The translations under genes and the position numbers were made by a program. From Prorocentrum cordatum (lineage: Eukaryota; Sar; Dinophyceae; Prorocentrales; Prorocentraceae): a DNA stretch of 64,000 bases. The DNA lies in assembly GCA_963575745.1 (NCBI GenBank), contig CAUYUJ010004335.1, positions 793,356-857,355 of the forward strand, written 5' to 3'. Below the pieces are notes generated by a model. The model had not been told where the DNA came from and did not search any database. It saw only the letters and a list, made by a program, of their open reading frames with translations. Positions within the stretch are counted from its first letter, which is position 1. Every line of letters begins with the position of its first letter. Of this stretch, positions 8,906-16,730 are shown in pieces.

Positions 8906-9430
8906 TCAAGGATCGCCAATCCATCCGTGTAAACAATGGGCACGCGCCGTTTTGATGTAGCATATCAGTCGGTGAAGGCGTTTATCACACGTGGTTTTCC
9001 ATTTGGTAATCTCTCTCGCTAGCATGCATACTGGATGTAAAAGATCGAAACGACAACAACGTGCCAGGTAGAAAATCTTCATCAATACACTCGCCGCGTC
9101 CTGGCCGAGGATATCCTCGTCGGAGTAGTCAGACTCGGTAAATGAGGTGTCCTCGATGCCAGGAGTCTCTGCGTCGGGTAGGTCATCGTCTGTGATTGTC
9201 GTTGATTGTGTCGCAGTGGAGGGTCTGTCGACCGACCCAGCTGGGCTGGGTGATCGTGACCGTGCGTTGAGCGCGCTAGTGGGTCTCACGACCGACCAGG
9301 AGGAGCTAGGCGGTGTGGATCGCGAAGCCCTCGGTGAGTCAGACCGTTTACGACGCGACCCTGGCCCATGGGTGCGCTTGGAGGCGCACTGCAGGTAGCG
9401 CCCAATACATTGATCAGTAAAACCAAGCAT
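8906..9430 (-). CDS. RT-RNase H connection segment of copia pol
   Basis: The same frame resumes after the TAA at 9470 (YHTAKQVREIRHDMLGFTDQ...). A Ser/Pro/Asp-rich insert of about 80 residues follows, then the typical copia connection ending with LMKIFYLARCCRFDLLHPV and RLICYIKTARAHCLHGWIGD. It stops at a TGA at 8906, and the next codons continue in frame directly into the RNase H start. Ser-rich inserts in this position are common in the family; no separate function is proposed. Confidence 0.65.
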   Translation of the reverse strand: MLGFTDQCIGRYLQCASKRTHGPGSRRKRSDSPRASRSTPPSSSWSVVRPTSALNARSRSPSPAGSVDRPSTATQSTTITDDDLPDAETPGIEDTSFTESDYSDEDILGQDAASVLMKIFYLARCCRFDLLHPVCMLAREITKWKTTCDKRLHRLICYIKTARAHCLHGWIGDP

Positions 9431-9469
9431 GTCATGTCGTATTTCACGAACTTGTTTAGCTGTATGATA

Positions 9470-10246
9470 TTATTTATCACTGTGGGCAGGCAACATAGGT
9501 CGAATGGTAGGCATTCTTTTGTCGAAGACGTTCTGGGGCACGTCGTATGCCTGTTGTCCACAGCCAAAGTATTGAGAATATGGAGTAGGCGGATCCAAAT
9601 CAATGCCGCTTTTGCGGATGCGATTCCAGCCGGCTTGTAAGTTGATGGCTGGTCCTGCTAGTTTGAGGTCGTCCACGCATACTGAAAGTATAAATCCCAG
9701 TTTGTTGTGTCTCCACACACATTCCCAGCCTGGGATAGGCTCAAATCCAACACTTCCCAGACACGTGCGACACTTTCGTTCCCAAAACACGCCTGCGAGA
9801 GGGTGTCCGTATAGTGCCAATCGTAGTCGGCACACGGGATTCTTGTATTTAGACCAGGATGCAGGTTGGCGCCACTTGGGTATAGTGATCCAAGTATCGA
9901 CTGGGTCGATTCGTCCATCTCCGTATAGCAAGGCTTGCGTGCATGCGCCAGGTGCATCGCTCTGCTCGCCCCCATAATTTGGCAATAACGCGGTGGCGTC
10001 ACAGAGCTTGGAAGCCTCAATATGCGACGCACTGGATGCGGCGTCGGCGAAGATGGCGGCCAAGCCAGTTTCGTCTTTGCCAGTGTTGCCCTGAACCACC
10101 ACTCGGCCCTTGAACTTACGTAGTCCAGGAGGAAGTTCTTCATGTTTGACTGAAGATAGCTCCAAGATGTTGAAGAAGTGAACCTGCTTCCCTGTACGAA
10201 TCGCCTGTGATTCAATATCATCTTTTTCAGCAACAGTCTCTAACAT
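9470..10246 (-). CDS. Copia reverse transcriptase core
   Basis: RT motifs appear in order: KFKGRVVVQGN, ASKLCDATAL, the first catalytic Asp in EQSDAPGACTQA (D97), LYGHPLAGVFWERK, and the second catalytic box SVCVDDLKLAG (D192 and D193, near 9673). The usual Tyr of YVDD is Cys here (codon TGC). The segment is in the same frame as the integrase and continues through a lone TAA at 9470 into the thumb/connection. The first residue is not a real start; translation would come from gag. Confidence 0.85.
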   Translation of the reverse strand: MLETVAEKDDIESQAIRTGKQVHFFNILELSSVKHEELPPGLRKFKGRVVVQGNTGKDETGLAAIFADAASSASHIEASKLCDATALLPNYGGEQSDAPGACTQALLYGDGRIDPVDTWITIPKWRQPASWSKYKNPVCRLRLALYGHPLAGVFWERKCRTCLGSVGFEPIPGWECVWRHNKLGFILSVCVDDLKLAGPAINLQAGWNRIRKSGIDLDPPTPYSQYFGCGQQAYDVPQNVFDKRMPTIRPMLPAHSDK

Positions 10247-10276
10247 CCACGTTTGCTTCTTTTCAAGGCGCTCGTA

Positions 10277-12985
10277 TTATTTGCGCAGGGCCTTCTGTGC
10301 ACGTGGCTCTGCGGCAACTTCTCGCTTATTCAAATTTCTGGTAACAAAGACTGGGCGCGCCCATGGTGAGTCAGGAATCTTATCTCTGTGTGCCGGTGCG
10401 TATGTTGGTCCACGTGGCATAGTGGGTACTGCTACCGACGGGGTGAACTTGCGTGTGAGCGGGTTCACGGCGCCGAAGTCGTTCCCCTCACTGTCAATAA
10501 GTACCAGAGCACGTGCGACCCCAGCCGGCTGCGGTGAGGGTTGGCGGTAGTATAATACTGTAGAGATGTCACGCGGTCCACCAGGTAGTTTGGCATACAG
10601 AATTTCTTTGTTGGTCACGCCCTTGACGTCCTCGTCGCGAATGACAGCACCGCTGTCCACATCGTAGGTAATCCGTCGTTCCACGTTATTCCATGTGGGT
10701 CCACCAGCTGTAGTAATACGGAAATGTTTGGCTTGTTTGTCCTGTCGGGTCCACGCTCGAAGTGCAGCTCGTTCGTGAGTCTCACGAGCTTGTTTGATGT
10801 CTTCGGCGTACTCAATATCATTCTTTTGCTGTCCTCGAGACAAGGTCTTCCAATGCTCGGGAAGAATGTGGTCTGGGCGCGTGATAGTCTGCACGCGTGT
10901 CTCGCGGCCGCGGACCACCATTTTGCCGTCTGGCAACATCTTAGGGAGCTCATAGAATCGAACCAGACCGGTCCAAGGCTCGCTCAGCTCTCGGTGGTCT
11001 GTGGCGCTAACACCATCCCAAACATCACGAAAGACACTTTCTCCCTCGAAGGTAGAAGTCGCCTCGAAGTCTCGCGTCACATCGAGCTGATCAACAGGCA
11101 CAGGTATGTTCATAACGACGTCGGTTGGTATGAACAACTTCCTGCGTGGAGTGCGGATGTGTCGGATGATGCAATATCCATGCTGTTCCCTGCAGTCGGG
11201 CTCCGGTGCTGGTGCAGCAACCTCTGAGGCCGATGGGTGAGTATCAGCGAGGTTGTCGTCCATCGTCATCATGGATGGATCATCCCACTCCTTTGGGTAG
11301 GCAAGTGGAAGGTCTGGCATAGGTTTGTCGCCCAAGGGACGAGAAGTAGATGCCTTGACCTCGTCGTGCGCCTCCGGGTTGTGATGTCGCACGGTACCGT
11401 CTTTCACAGGGAAGGTGAACTTGCCGTCGGGGATGATGATATCTTTGACCCTGTGTACGTGACGCAGGTCGCCGTCGGGGTTCTTGGCGTATGTAGCCGT
11501 ATCCAAGACGAGATCATCACCAGACCAGCGTCCACCTGAGTGTAAATGGTAACCCATAAATAACCCTTCCCGAGCATTCTCTTTGAATTTCGCAGTCTCG
11601 TTGTTGATCTCGGGATTGAGGCATTCCCAGAAGACCCGAGCACCAAATGGAATGCAGTGCCCGGGGAAACTTTCACCAAAACGTATCTCGTGAGCTGTCT
11701 TTTCAGTATGCTCATCGATAAGAGCGGCAACGCCCGTGGATGGATGCACAAAGTTATGTCCACAGCAAATGGCTTGTATGGCCTCTTTCCACCATTCGTG
11801 CCCCAGACCAGACATGTGCAACACAGCTCTCGCACCGAGGATGACGATCTTGACAACGCGCTCGATCAATCCATTTGTCTGTGGACGATGAGGGGTACTA
11901 ATGTCACGTCTCCATTCCAGTTGTCGGCATGCCTTCTGAAGCTCTCCAGAATTATCTGTATATATGTGCTTCACCTCATCGTTTGCGACGATGAACTGCT
12001 GGAAGGATGCCTTTGTAGTAGCTGCGTCTTTATGCAATGCTGGGTACGCCATGAAGATGCCAGTGTATCTGTCCAGCACGACAAGTGCGTACTTGTCACC
12101 GTGCTTGTCGGCGGCATCGTCTTTGGCCAAAACGATACGGTTGGCAGTTAGGGCCTCCCCGAACTTCTTTGGAATGAAAGCCTCGTAGGCTGTGTCCTCG
12201 TCGGTGGGGGCTGCCGGTGGATGTGGTTTGCGCTGTCGTCTGCATGGGGCGTTCTGCGCCATGGTGCGAGAGCAGATCTCGCAATCAGGATGTTTTGGAC
12301 TGTGGGTCATGTAATGCATAGGGTCAATCGGTTTCTTCTGTCTATTTGGAAGAACGCGGTCACTATCTCGGTGCACTTTGATGAACGTCTCCATCTGCAG
12401 ATCCTCGAGGGAGGTCGACGTGATGTCGGTATCTGCTTGAGCTGCATCTGCGAGCCCCCCGCACGTGGGAGGATAACACTGCTTCTGAGACGTAGGCGAG
12501 TCGCTGTGTGCATCCACGCTGGACTCGGCATTATTTGTGTCGGGAGAATATTCGACCGTGGCGGTCCGTGCTCCCCCTCCCTCACCGACATGTGGTCTCT
12601 TGGGACAGGTCCCTATGTGGGGCCGCAGCTCATCTGTAGGTGGCGACTGCTCTGTAGTCTTGCAACGCCAGCATATGTCGTTGCAGCGCGCAGATGAACG
12701 CTTGCACTGACGACGTCTGGGTGCTGACGAAGTGCACAATCGTGGTGGTGGCATCGTCACCAAATCGTCGACGCGTAGTTCTGGAACTCTGTTATTGACG
12801 GGAACCTCATACCATTGGCCACCCGGATCCTGAAGCACGGTGTCTGGGATCGCAGATGGTGTGGGACCGCAGTTGGTGTCTCCACCGACCCCTTGTCGTG
12901 TCGGTACCCATGTAGATCCTGGTGCCATAACTTTGCTTCTCGTTGACAACGTTGCAGGACGTCTGCACTCTGTTTCCACCACCAT
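10277..12985 (-). CDS. Copia integrase and start of RT, catalytic Asp altered
   Basis: An HHCC zinc site (HYMTH ... HPDCEIC, residues 224-237) is followed by the DDE core. The second and third acidic residues are clear: YTDNSGE (D344, 11956) and PQTNGLIERVVK (E375, 11863). The first acidic position, normally in TADH in related elements, reads TANR (N282, codon AAC near 12142). The GxxF/C-terminal part follows, then a linker with acidic and Pro-rich stretches, and the beginning of the RT fingers at the end. A single TAA at 10277 cuts the frame; the same frame goes on at once with YERLEKKQTW. The first 60 residues overlap the previous segment's frame, so the real entry is near 12930. Confidence 0.85.
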   Translation of the reverse strand: MVVETECRRPATLSTRSKVMAPGSTWVPTRQGVGGDTNCGPTPSAIPDTVLQDPGGQWYEVPVNNRVPELRVDDLVTMPPPRLCTSSAPRRRQCKRSSARCNDICWRCKTTEQSPPTDELRPHIGTCPKRPHVGEGGGARTATVEYSPDTNNAESSVDAHSDSPTSQKQCYPPTCGGLADAAQADTDITSTSLEDLQMETFIKVHRDSDRVLPNRQKKPIDPMHYMTHSPKHPDCEICSRTMAQNAPCRRQRKPHPPAAPTDEDTAYEAFIPKKFGEALTANRIVLAKDDAADKHGDKYALVVLDRYTGIFMAYPALHKDAATTKASFQQFIVANDEVKHIYTDNSGELQKACRQLEWRRDISTPHRPQTNGLIERVVKIVILGARAVLHMSGLGHEWWKEAIQAICCGHNFVHPSTGVAALIDEHTEKTAHEIRFGESFPGHCIPFGARVFWECLNPEINNETAKFKENAREGLFMGYHLHSGGRWSGDDLVLDTATYAKNPDGDLRHVHRVKDIIIPDGKFTFPVKDGTVRHHNPEAHDEVKASTSRPLGDKPMPDLPLAYPKEWDDPSMMTMDDNLADTHPSASEVAAPAPEPDCREQHGYCIIRHIRTPRRKLFIPTDVVMNIPVPVDQLDVTRDFEATSTFEGESVFRDVWDGVSATDHRELSEPWTGLVRFYELPKMLPDGKMVVRGRETRVQTITRPDHILPEHWKTLSRGQQKNDIEYAEDIKQARETHERAALRAWTRQDKQAKHFRITTAGGPTWNNVERRITYDVDSGAVIRDEDVKGVTNKEILYAKLPGGPRDISTVLYYRQPSPQPAGVARALVLIDSEGNDFGAVNPLTRKFTPSVAVPTMPRGPTYAPAHRDKIPDSPWARPVFVTRNLNKREVAAEPRAQKALRK

Positions 12986-13947
12986 TGTGGTAGCGGATCT
13001 GGTACTTTGACGGTATCGCCCTCGTTTGGCTTCTCCATCCGCTTGTCCAGAATGGACTTGCCGGAAACGATGTACGGGTAGTAGTCCACGGTATGTGTGT
13101 CGAAACGTATCCGACGTCGTGGTTTGGTAGATGCTGTCTTGGCCTTGTGGGCGGCCATGAGAGTCTTGTCGCGCATGACGTAACTGCCGTCGGAGTGGCG
13201 CTGGCGGCGATAGGTAGCGGGAGATCGTGCCCTGAACTTAGGAGAACCACGGGAAGAACCGCGGCTCGTGGAACGTCGGTCACGTCCTCTGTCGCTGCCG
13301 TGCGATCTGTCGCGGCCACGTGGGCTGCCACGTCCTCCGTCTCGGCCGTCTCGTCCTCGGGAGGTGGGTCGCGAGGATCTATCGTAGCGACTTCTCGACT
13401 GGCTGCGAGAGTCGGGAGACCTCCTGGAGGATGAGCGAGAGCGGTCGCATTGGCGTCGGTTGTCACGTCTATTGCATGAGCCCCCCGCGCTGCGGGACCC
13501 CCCGCGTTGTGGAGAGCGTTTGCTCCCCGATCCGCGGGGCGGCGGTCGGCCACGACTGTCCTGACTGGAGGTCCGTGGGCGACTTGGGCTTCGCTCAGGT
13601 GTCTTCGTACCAGGTGCCAGGCGAGCGTATTTGCATGTGTCACCCTTGTGGCACTTGTTCTGTGCGAAGTCCCTGCGCTGCGCCACGTGTGGGAAGTTGC
13701 ACTTGTTGCCTCTGGCGCAGGTGCTGCGCTTGGCGAACTCGAAGCAAAATGGCTTCGACGCCGGCCTCTTGGGTTTCGCAGGGGCTGAGACGCTGCGGCG
13801 AGAGTTGCCGCCAGCGGCCGATGCTCTAGAAGATCTGCTGCTCTTCCAAATCCCTGGAAAAGGTATGTAAAACCTTGCAACGCTTACCATTGCGACAGTT
13901 GCCTTTCTTCCAGGCAGCGCAGACATGTACCCGAGAACGATTCTCAT
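12757..13947 (-). CDS. Nucleocapsid part: second CCCH finger plus RS-rich domain
   Basis: The coding part starts after the frameshift near 13840. A canonical C-x8-C-x5-C-x3-H finger lies at residues 68-87 (13687-13746), followed by a degenerate third one (C99, C105, Arg in place of His). Residues about 115-245 (13203-13605) form a dense arginine-serine domain with RSRSSSRRSPDSRSQSRSR-type runs, much like the RS domains of splicing factors. The part after about residue 330 is in doubt because the next segment takes over in another frame near 12930. Expected role: RNA binding and packaging; the RS domain may link the particle to nuclear RNA or splicing factors (inference). Confidence 0.65.
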   Translation of the reverse strand: MRIVLGYMSALPGRKATVAMVSVARFYIPFPGIWKSSRSSRASAAGGNSRRSVSAPAKPKRPASKPFCFEFAKRSTCARGNKCNFPHVAQRRDFAQNKCHKGDTCKYARLAPGTKTPERSPSRPRTSSQDSRGRPPPRGSGSKRSPQRGGSRSAGGSCNRRDNRRQCDRSRSSSRRSPDSRSQSRSRYDRSSRPTSRGRDGRDGGRGSPRGRDRSHGSDRGRDRRSTSRGSSRGSPKFRARSPATYRRQRHSDGSYVMRDKTLMAAHKAKTASTKPRRRIRFDTHTVDYYPYIVSGKSILDKRMEKPNEGDTVKVPDPLPQWWWKQSADVLQRCQREAKLWHQDLHGYRHDKGSVETPTAVPHHLRSQTPCFRIRVANGMRFPSITEFQNYASTIW

Positions 13948-14899
13948 GCTCGTACCGTAACTTGTTTTGGTTATTCTCCAGTTGTTTGAGCTCCAGTACG
14001 TCTAGAACGCGCTGTCGGAGCCAACCATCGGTACGATTTGGGTCGCTGATCGTCATGCGCTGGTATTCGTACATATCCTGTTTCATCCAGGCATGTCGGC
14101 GAATCTGTGTACGAAACAAAGATTCCAAGATCTTTGGGTCGGGTGCCTCTCGGCAATCCAACAGTAAAGCGTCCCAGTCAGTAATGGAACGTTGTAAATC
14201 TTCATCGCTCATCCTCAGTTCTTTGAGGCGCTCAAAATCATGCAGGTCGTCATCAACCCCTGTCACGTTGGAGGGCTGTAGGATGTGCCAGTAGATCTGG
14301 CGTCCTTTGAGCATGCGTCCTGCTTTGTGCTCTCTGGTTTCGATGAGCCTGATCTGGTAGCGCAAGTCGGAAGATAAGATGTCGCTGAGAGCGGTAGCGA
14401 GTTTGCAATCGATGCTCTCGAAGTCTCCGCTGTCTTGTAAGTCTTCGAAGGTACATTCGGGCTGTTCAGCCACGCATAGGAAGGCATGCGCTTTGGATGG
14501 TCGCCCTGAAGCGGCCCCACAATTCTTCCGTACCTTTTGCTGCCACTCAAGCAGCTGTGTGATCTTAAGCAAGACAGGGACTCGGACGGTGTCTGACTCC
14601 TTGGTCGGAGTAGTAGCATTGACCGAAACCGCAGACAATGGTTGTGAGGGTCTCGGTACACCGTCGGTAGTTGGTTCTGTGCGCACAGGAGACACGTGGC
14701 GTGTCTGTGCCGAAGCTGCCGCGGAGGCTGCTCCTGGTGACGTAGGTCGTTGTTGTCCTGCAGAAGCGCGCGGTGCTTCGGCGGACGCTGCCGTCGGCCT
14801 GGGCAGGTCGGCTGCAGGCTGAAGGTGAAGCGTGGTGTCGTTGGTGTGGTCAATCAGCTGATTTGTCCAGCTCGCCATATCTTCGTGCATCTGGTCCAC
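13826..14899 (-). CDS. Gag capsid-like segment with first CCCH zinc finger
   Basis: The segment continues in the frame of the coiled coil after one TAA. Its centre (about residues 110-300) resembles the helical gag polyprotein domain of copia elements, with the telling WHILQPSN and DLHDFERLKEL stretches. At residues 327-345 (13865-13921) a C-x7-C-x5-C-x3-H finger begins CAAWKKGNC and ends CKVLH. Copia Gag normally carries a CCHC knuckle; CCCH fingers in this place fit what I remember of dinoflagellate copia elements. The frame ends at 13826 while homology goes on in another frame, so a frameshift lies near 13840. Confidence 0.7.
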   Translation of the reverse strand: MDQMHEDMASWTNQLIDHTNDTTLHLQPAADLPRPTAASAEAPRASAGQQRPTSPGAASAAASAQTRHVSPVRTEPTTDGVPRPSQPLSAVSVNATTPTKESDTVRVPVLLKITQLLEWQQKVRKNCGAASGRPSKAHAFLCVAEQPECTFEDLQDSGDFESIDCKLATALSDILSSDLRYQIRLIETREHKAGRMLKGRQIYWHILQPSNVTGVDDDLHDFERLKELRMSDEDLQRSITDWDALLLDCREAPDPKILESLFRTQIRRHAWMKQDMYEYQRMTISDPNRTDGWLRQRVLDVLELKQLENNQNKLRYEHENRSRVHVCAAWKKGNCRNGKRCKVLHTFSRDLEEQQIF

Positions 14900-14902
14900 T
14901 TT

Positions 14903-16072
14903 TTAGCGTGTGTACTCGTCAGTATCCCGAGAGCGTTGTGAATACCGATCAAGTCGTTGCTCGTAGGCTCGGAGACGGGCGCTGTGTGCCTCTAATTCGC
15001 TGTCCAGACGCGTGAGACACTCCTCGACACGTACCTTTCCAGCATCTTTCTCACGAATAACCTGGGAGAGCTCAGACTGCGCGTGGCCCGCCGCCTTCTC
15101 AACCCCCTGCAACCTGTCAGTGGGGCGGGCGAAATCGTAAACCGCGGGAGGGAAATCCAGCTGGCCAGTCTGGGCTCGTCCGACACGCAACTCTGCCAGG
15201 GCGTCCTGCACACCAGGGAAACGCTGCTCGATTTCAGAGATCCGGCTAGTGAGTGGCTGCACGACAGCGCTGGTCGCATCAAGCCTTTGAGCGATAACTC
15301 TCTCAGTGTTTTGCAACATGCCGATCAGGTTCGACGAGTTGGTGTTTGCTTCGGTGCGAAGCGTCGCTGTAGTGTGGTCCATGTGAGATCGAAGATCGTT
15401 GATCTGGGACTGGACATCGCCAAGGTCGGCGGCCTCGGCTGGTGGTGGTCGGTTGCGGAGCTGGTCGTGGATCTCGTCATGGAGGATCCTGACTGCTGAA
15501 ACGCCTGTCTCACGGACGACCACAAGCTGTTGCTCCATCTGCGCAAGGTGGTTGCGCAGGTGCTCGACCGTCGCTGATCGTTCACCTGAGTGTGACATCT
15601 CACGGTCAACCTGGTACTGCAGCTCACCTAAGATGCGGCGATCTTCAGCGATCCTGGAATCTATGATCGCTAAGGCGCCGTCGAAATCTTGACGTAGAGC
15701 AGCAGCGTTGGCAGCGTTCGTCTGAACGCTCTGCATCAGTCCAGAGTACTGCCTGGACACGAAGGTTTCAACCTGGTCTCTGAGCTCAGCTATTTCGCCT
15801 GCAGCGGACGTTGCCGCCGGCAGGTCGTCTGAGATGGAGAGGTGGGGAGCGTCAGCTTCCCTCTGCGCCCTCTCGCGAGGAGCGCATGGCCTCTGGGAGG
15901 CAGCACGCGGGCTCGACCTTGATTCGTCGCATGGGCCTGTGGCCCCGCGACGGTTGCGCAAGGACGAGCTGCGGCTAGGGCCGTGTGTGTGGTGTCTGAT
16001 GAGATGATACCTGGGGATACTGCGTCTGCGGCTGCGCCGCCACTGGTCTACTGAGTTCCTCGAAGGTGGCAA
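14903..16072 (-). CDS. Gag segment with long coiled coil (copia element)
   Basis: This open segment of about 390 residues has no ATG at its edge; the real start lies upstream at 16477. After a basic Ser/Arg-rich stretch, roughly residues 95 to 320 are rich in Gln, Glu, Asp, Leu and Ala with heptad-like spacing (for example LRNHLAQMEQQLVVV), which predicts an extended coiled coil. In a Gag this would serve particle assembly. A single TAA at 14903 separates it from the next segment in the same frame. The role is inferred from its place before the capsid-like part. Confidence 0.65.
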   Translation of the reverse strand: MPPSRNSVDQWRRSRRRSIPRYHLIRHHTHGPSRSSSLRNRRGATGPCDESRSSPRAASQRPCAPRERAQREADAPHLSISDDLPAATSAAGEIAELRDQVETFVSRQYSGLMQSVQTNAANAAALRQDFDGALAIIDSRIAEDRRILGELQYQVDREMSHSGERSATVEHLRNHLAQMEQQLVVVRETGVSAVRILHDEIHDQLRNRPPPAEAADLGDVQSQINDLRSHMDHTTATLRTEANTNSSNLIGMLQNTERVIAQRLDATSAVVQPLTSRISEIEQRFPGVQDALAELRVGRAQTGQLDFPPAVYDFARPTDRLQGVEKAAGHAQSELSQVIREKDAGKVRVEECLTRLDSELEAHSARLRAYEQRLDRYSQRSRDTDEYTR

Positions 16073-16477
16073 CGTGCTCCGCTACAGGAACGGTCGCAGG
16101 GCTGGTCATGCCAGCACCTGTGTTCCATCGGCGGTTAGCGCGAAAGCGCCCTGGAGTATCAGGACCAGTGGGGCTGGCGCCCGACGCAGTTGGGATTGCT
16201 CCCGACGGAAGAGGAGATGGAGGATCGAAGGCAGGCGTGTGAAATTCTCGACTGCCTGCTCCTACTCCTTCTCCTGTCCCCCCGCGGGCGGCGTGGCGGT
16301 GAAGTTCAGCAGCTAGCCGCGCCTCGGGTCCGTCTGAGCTGGGGGGGGGGTATCTGGGACACCTACACGGTCCACACGAAGGCTCTCCAACTCATCACCG
16401 AGCCGTCGCGCCGTCGGAGAGCTCGGACGCGAGGCCCCGACGGACCCCTTACGGCGCATGCGCCGCTTGGGTTCCAT
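15975..16477 (-). pseudogene. Gag N-terminus of copia element, frameshifted
   Basis: An ATG at 16475-16477 follows an in-frame TAA and opens a short basic N-terminus (MEPKRRMRRK...). The frame runs to a run of ten C (element strand, about 16331-16340), where the reading continues sensibly only if one frame is changed. The second frame is Pro/Ser/Thr-rich and runs to a stop at 15975. Coding then resumes in the frame of the coiled-coil segment. The start was chosen because it is the first ATG after the upstream stop, 65 bases inside the primer site. Function: the disordered N-terminal tail of Gag; no domain recognised. Confidence 0.5.
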
Positions 16478-16529
16478 CGAGGCCGCGTGCGAGATCGCGA
16501 CGCGGGGTTCGATGAACTGTGAGCTTTAC

Positions 16530-16542
16530 AGGGCTGATAACC
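16530..16542 (-). other. Candidate primer-binding site
   Basis: Immediately inside the LTR, the element strand reads GGTTATCAGCCCT. This resembles the initiator-Met tRNA type site of copia elements (TGGTATCAGAGC) with one extra T and a few 3' differences. Position and core ATCAG support it; the imperfect match limits certainty. Confidence 0.45.
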
Positions 16543-16588
16543 TGTGTATGGGGTTGGAGTACAAAGGCGCAGAACCCCTGATCCGTTG

Positions 16589-16622
16589 GCAGGAGGGAAA
16601 GATGGATATCTTTTCCTCCTGC
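16589..16622 (-). repeat. 15-bp inverted repeat (hairpin) inside the LTR
   Basis: The arms GCAGGAGGGAAAGAT and ATCTTTTCCTCCTGC pair at 14 of 15 positions around a 4-base loop. The location, in the 3' half of the candidate LTR (R/U5 side), would place the hairpin in the 5' leader of the genomic RNA. Confidence 0.75.
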
Positions 16623-16697
16623 ACGATCAAAGGTATGATCGAACTAGTCCAATACCTGAGCCCAAACGGCCAGGCGCAGGAGAGGTGAGGATAAGGA

Positions 16698-16717
16698 GTA
16701 TATATGACGGTATTATA
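16698..16717 (-). promoter_or_regulatory. Possible TATA-like motifs in LTR
   Basis: Two AT-rich motifs (TATAATA and ATATATAC on the element strand) lie 15 to 35 bases inside the 5' end of the candidate LTR, where a U3 promoter would sit. Dinoflagellate promoters are poorly defined and often lack a classical TATA box, so this is only a positional suggestion. Confidence 0.3.
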
Positions 16718-16730
16718 CGGGTTGTATTCG

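Noticed and set aside
10277-12985. DVDSGAV motif in the integrase-RT linker as the aspartic protease
   Set aside because: The copia protease precedes the integrase, and the flanking residues do not form the protease pattern. No other D-S/T-G candidate was found before the integrase.
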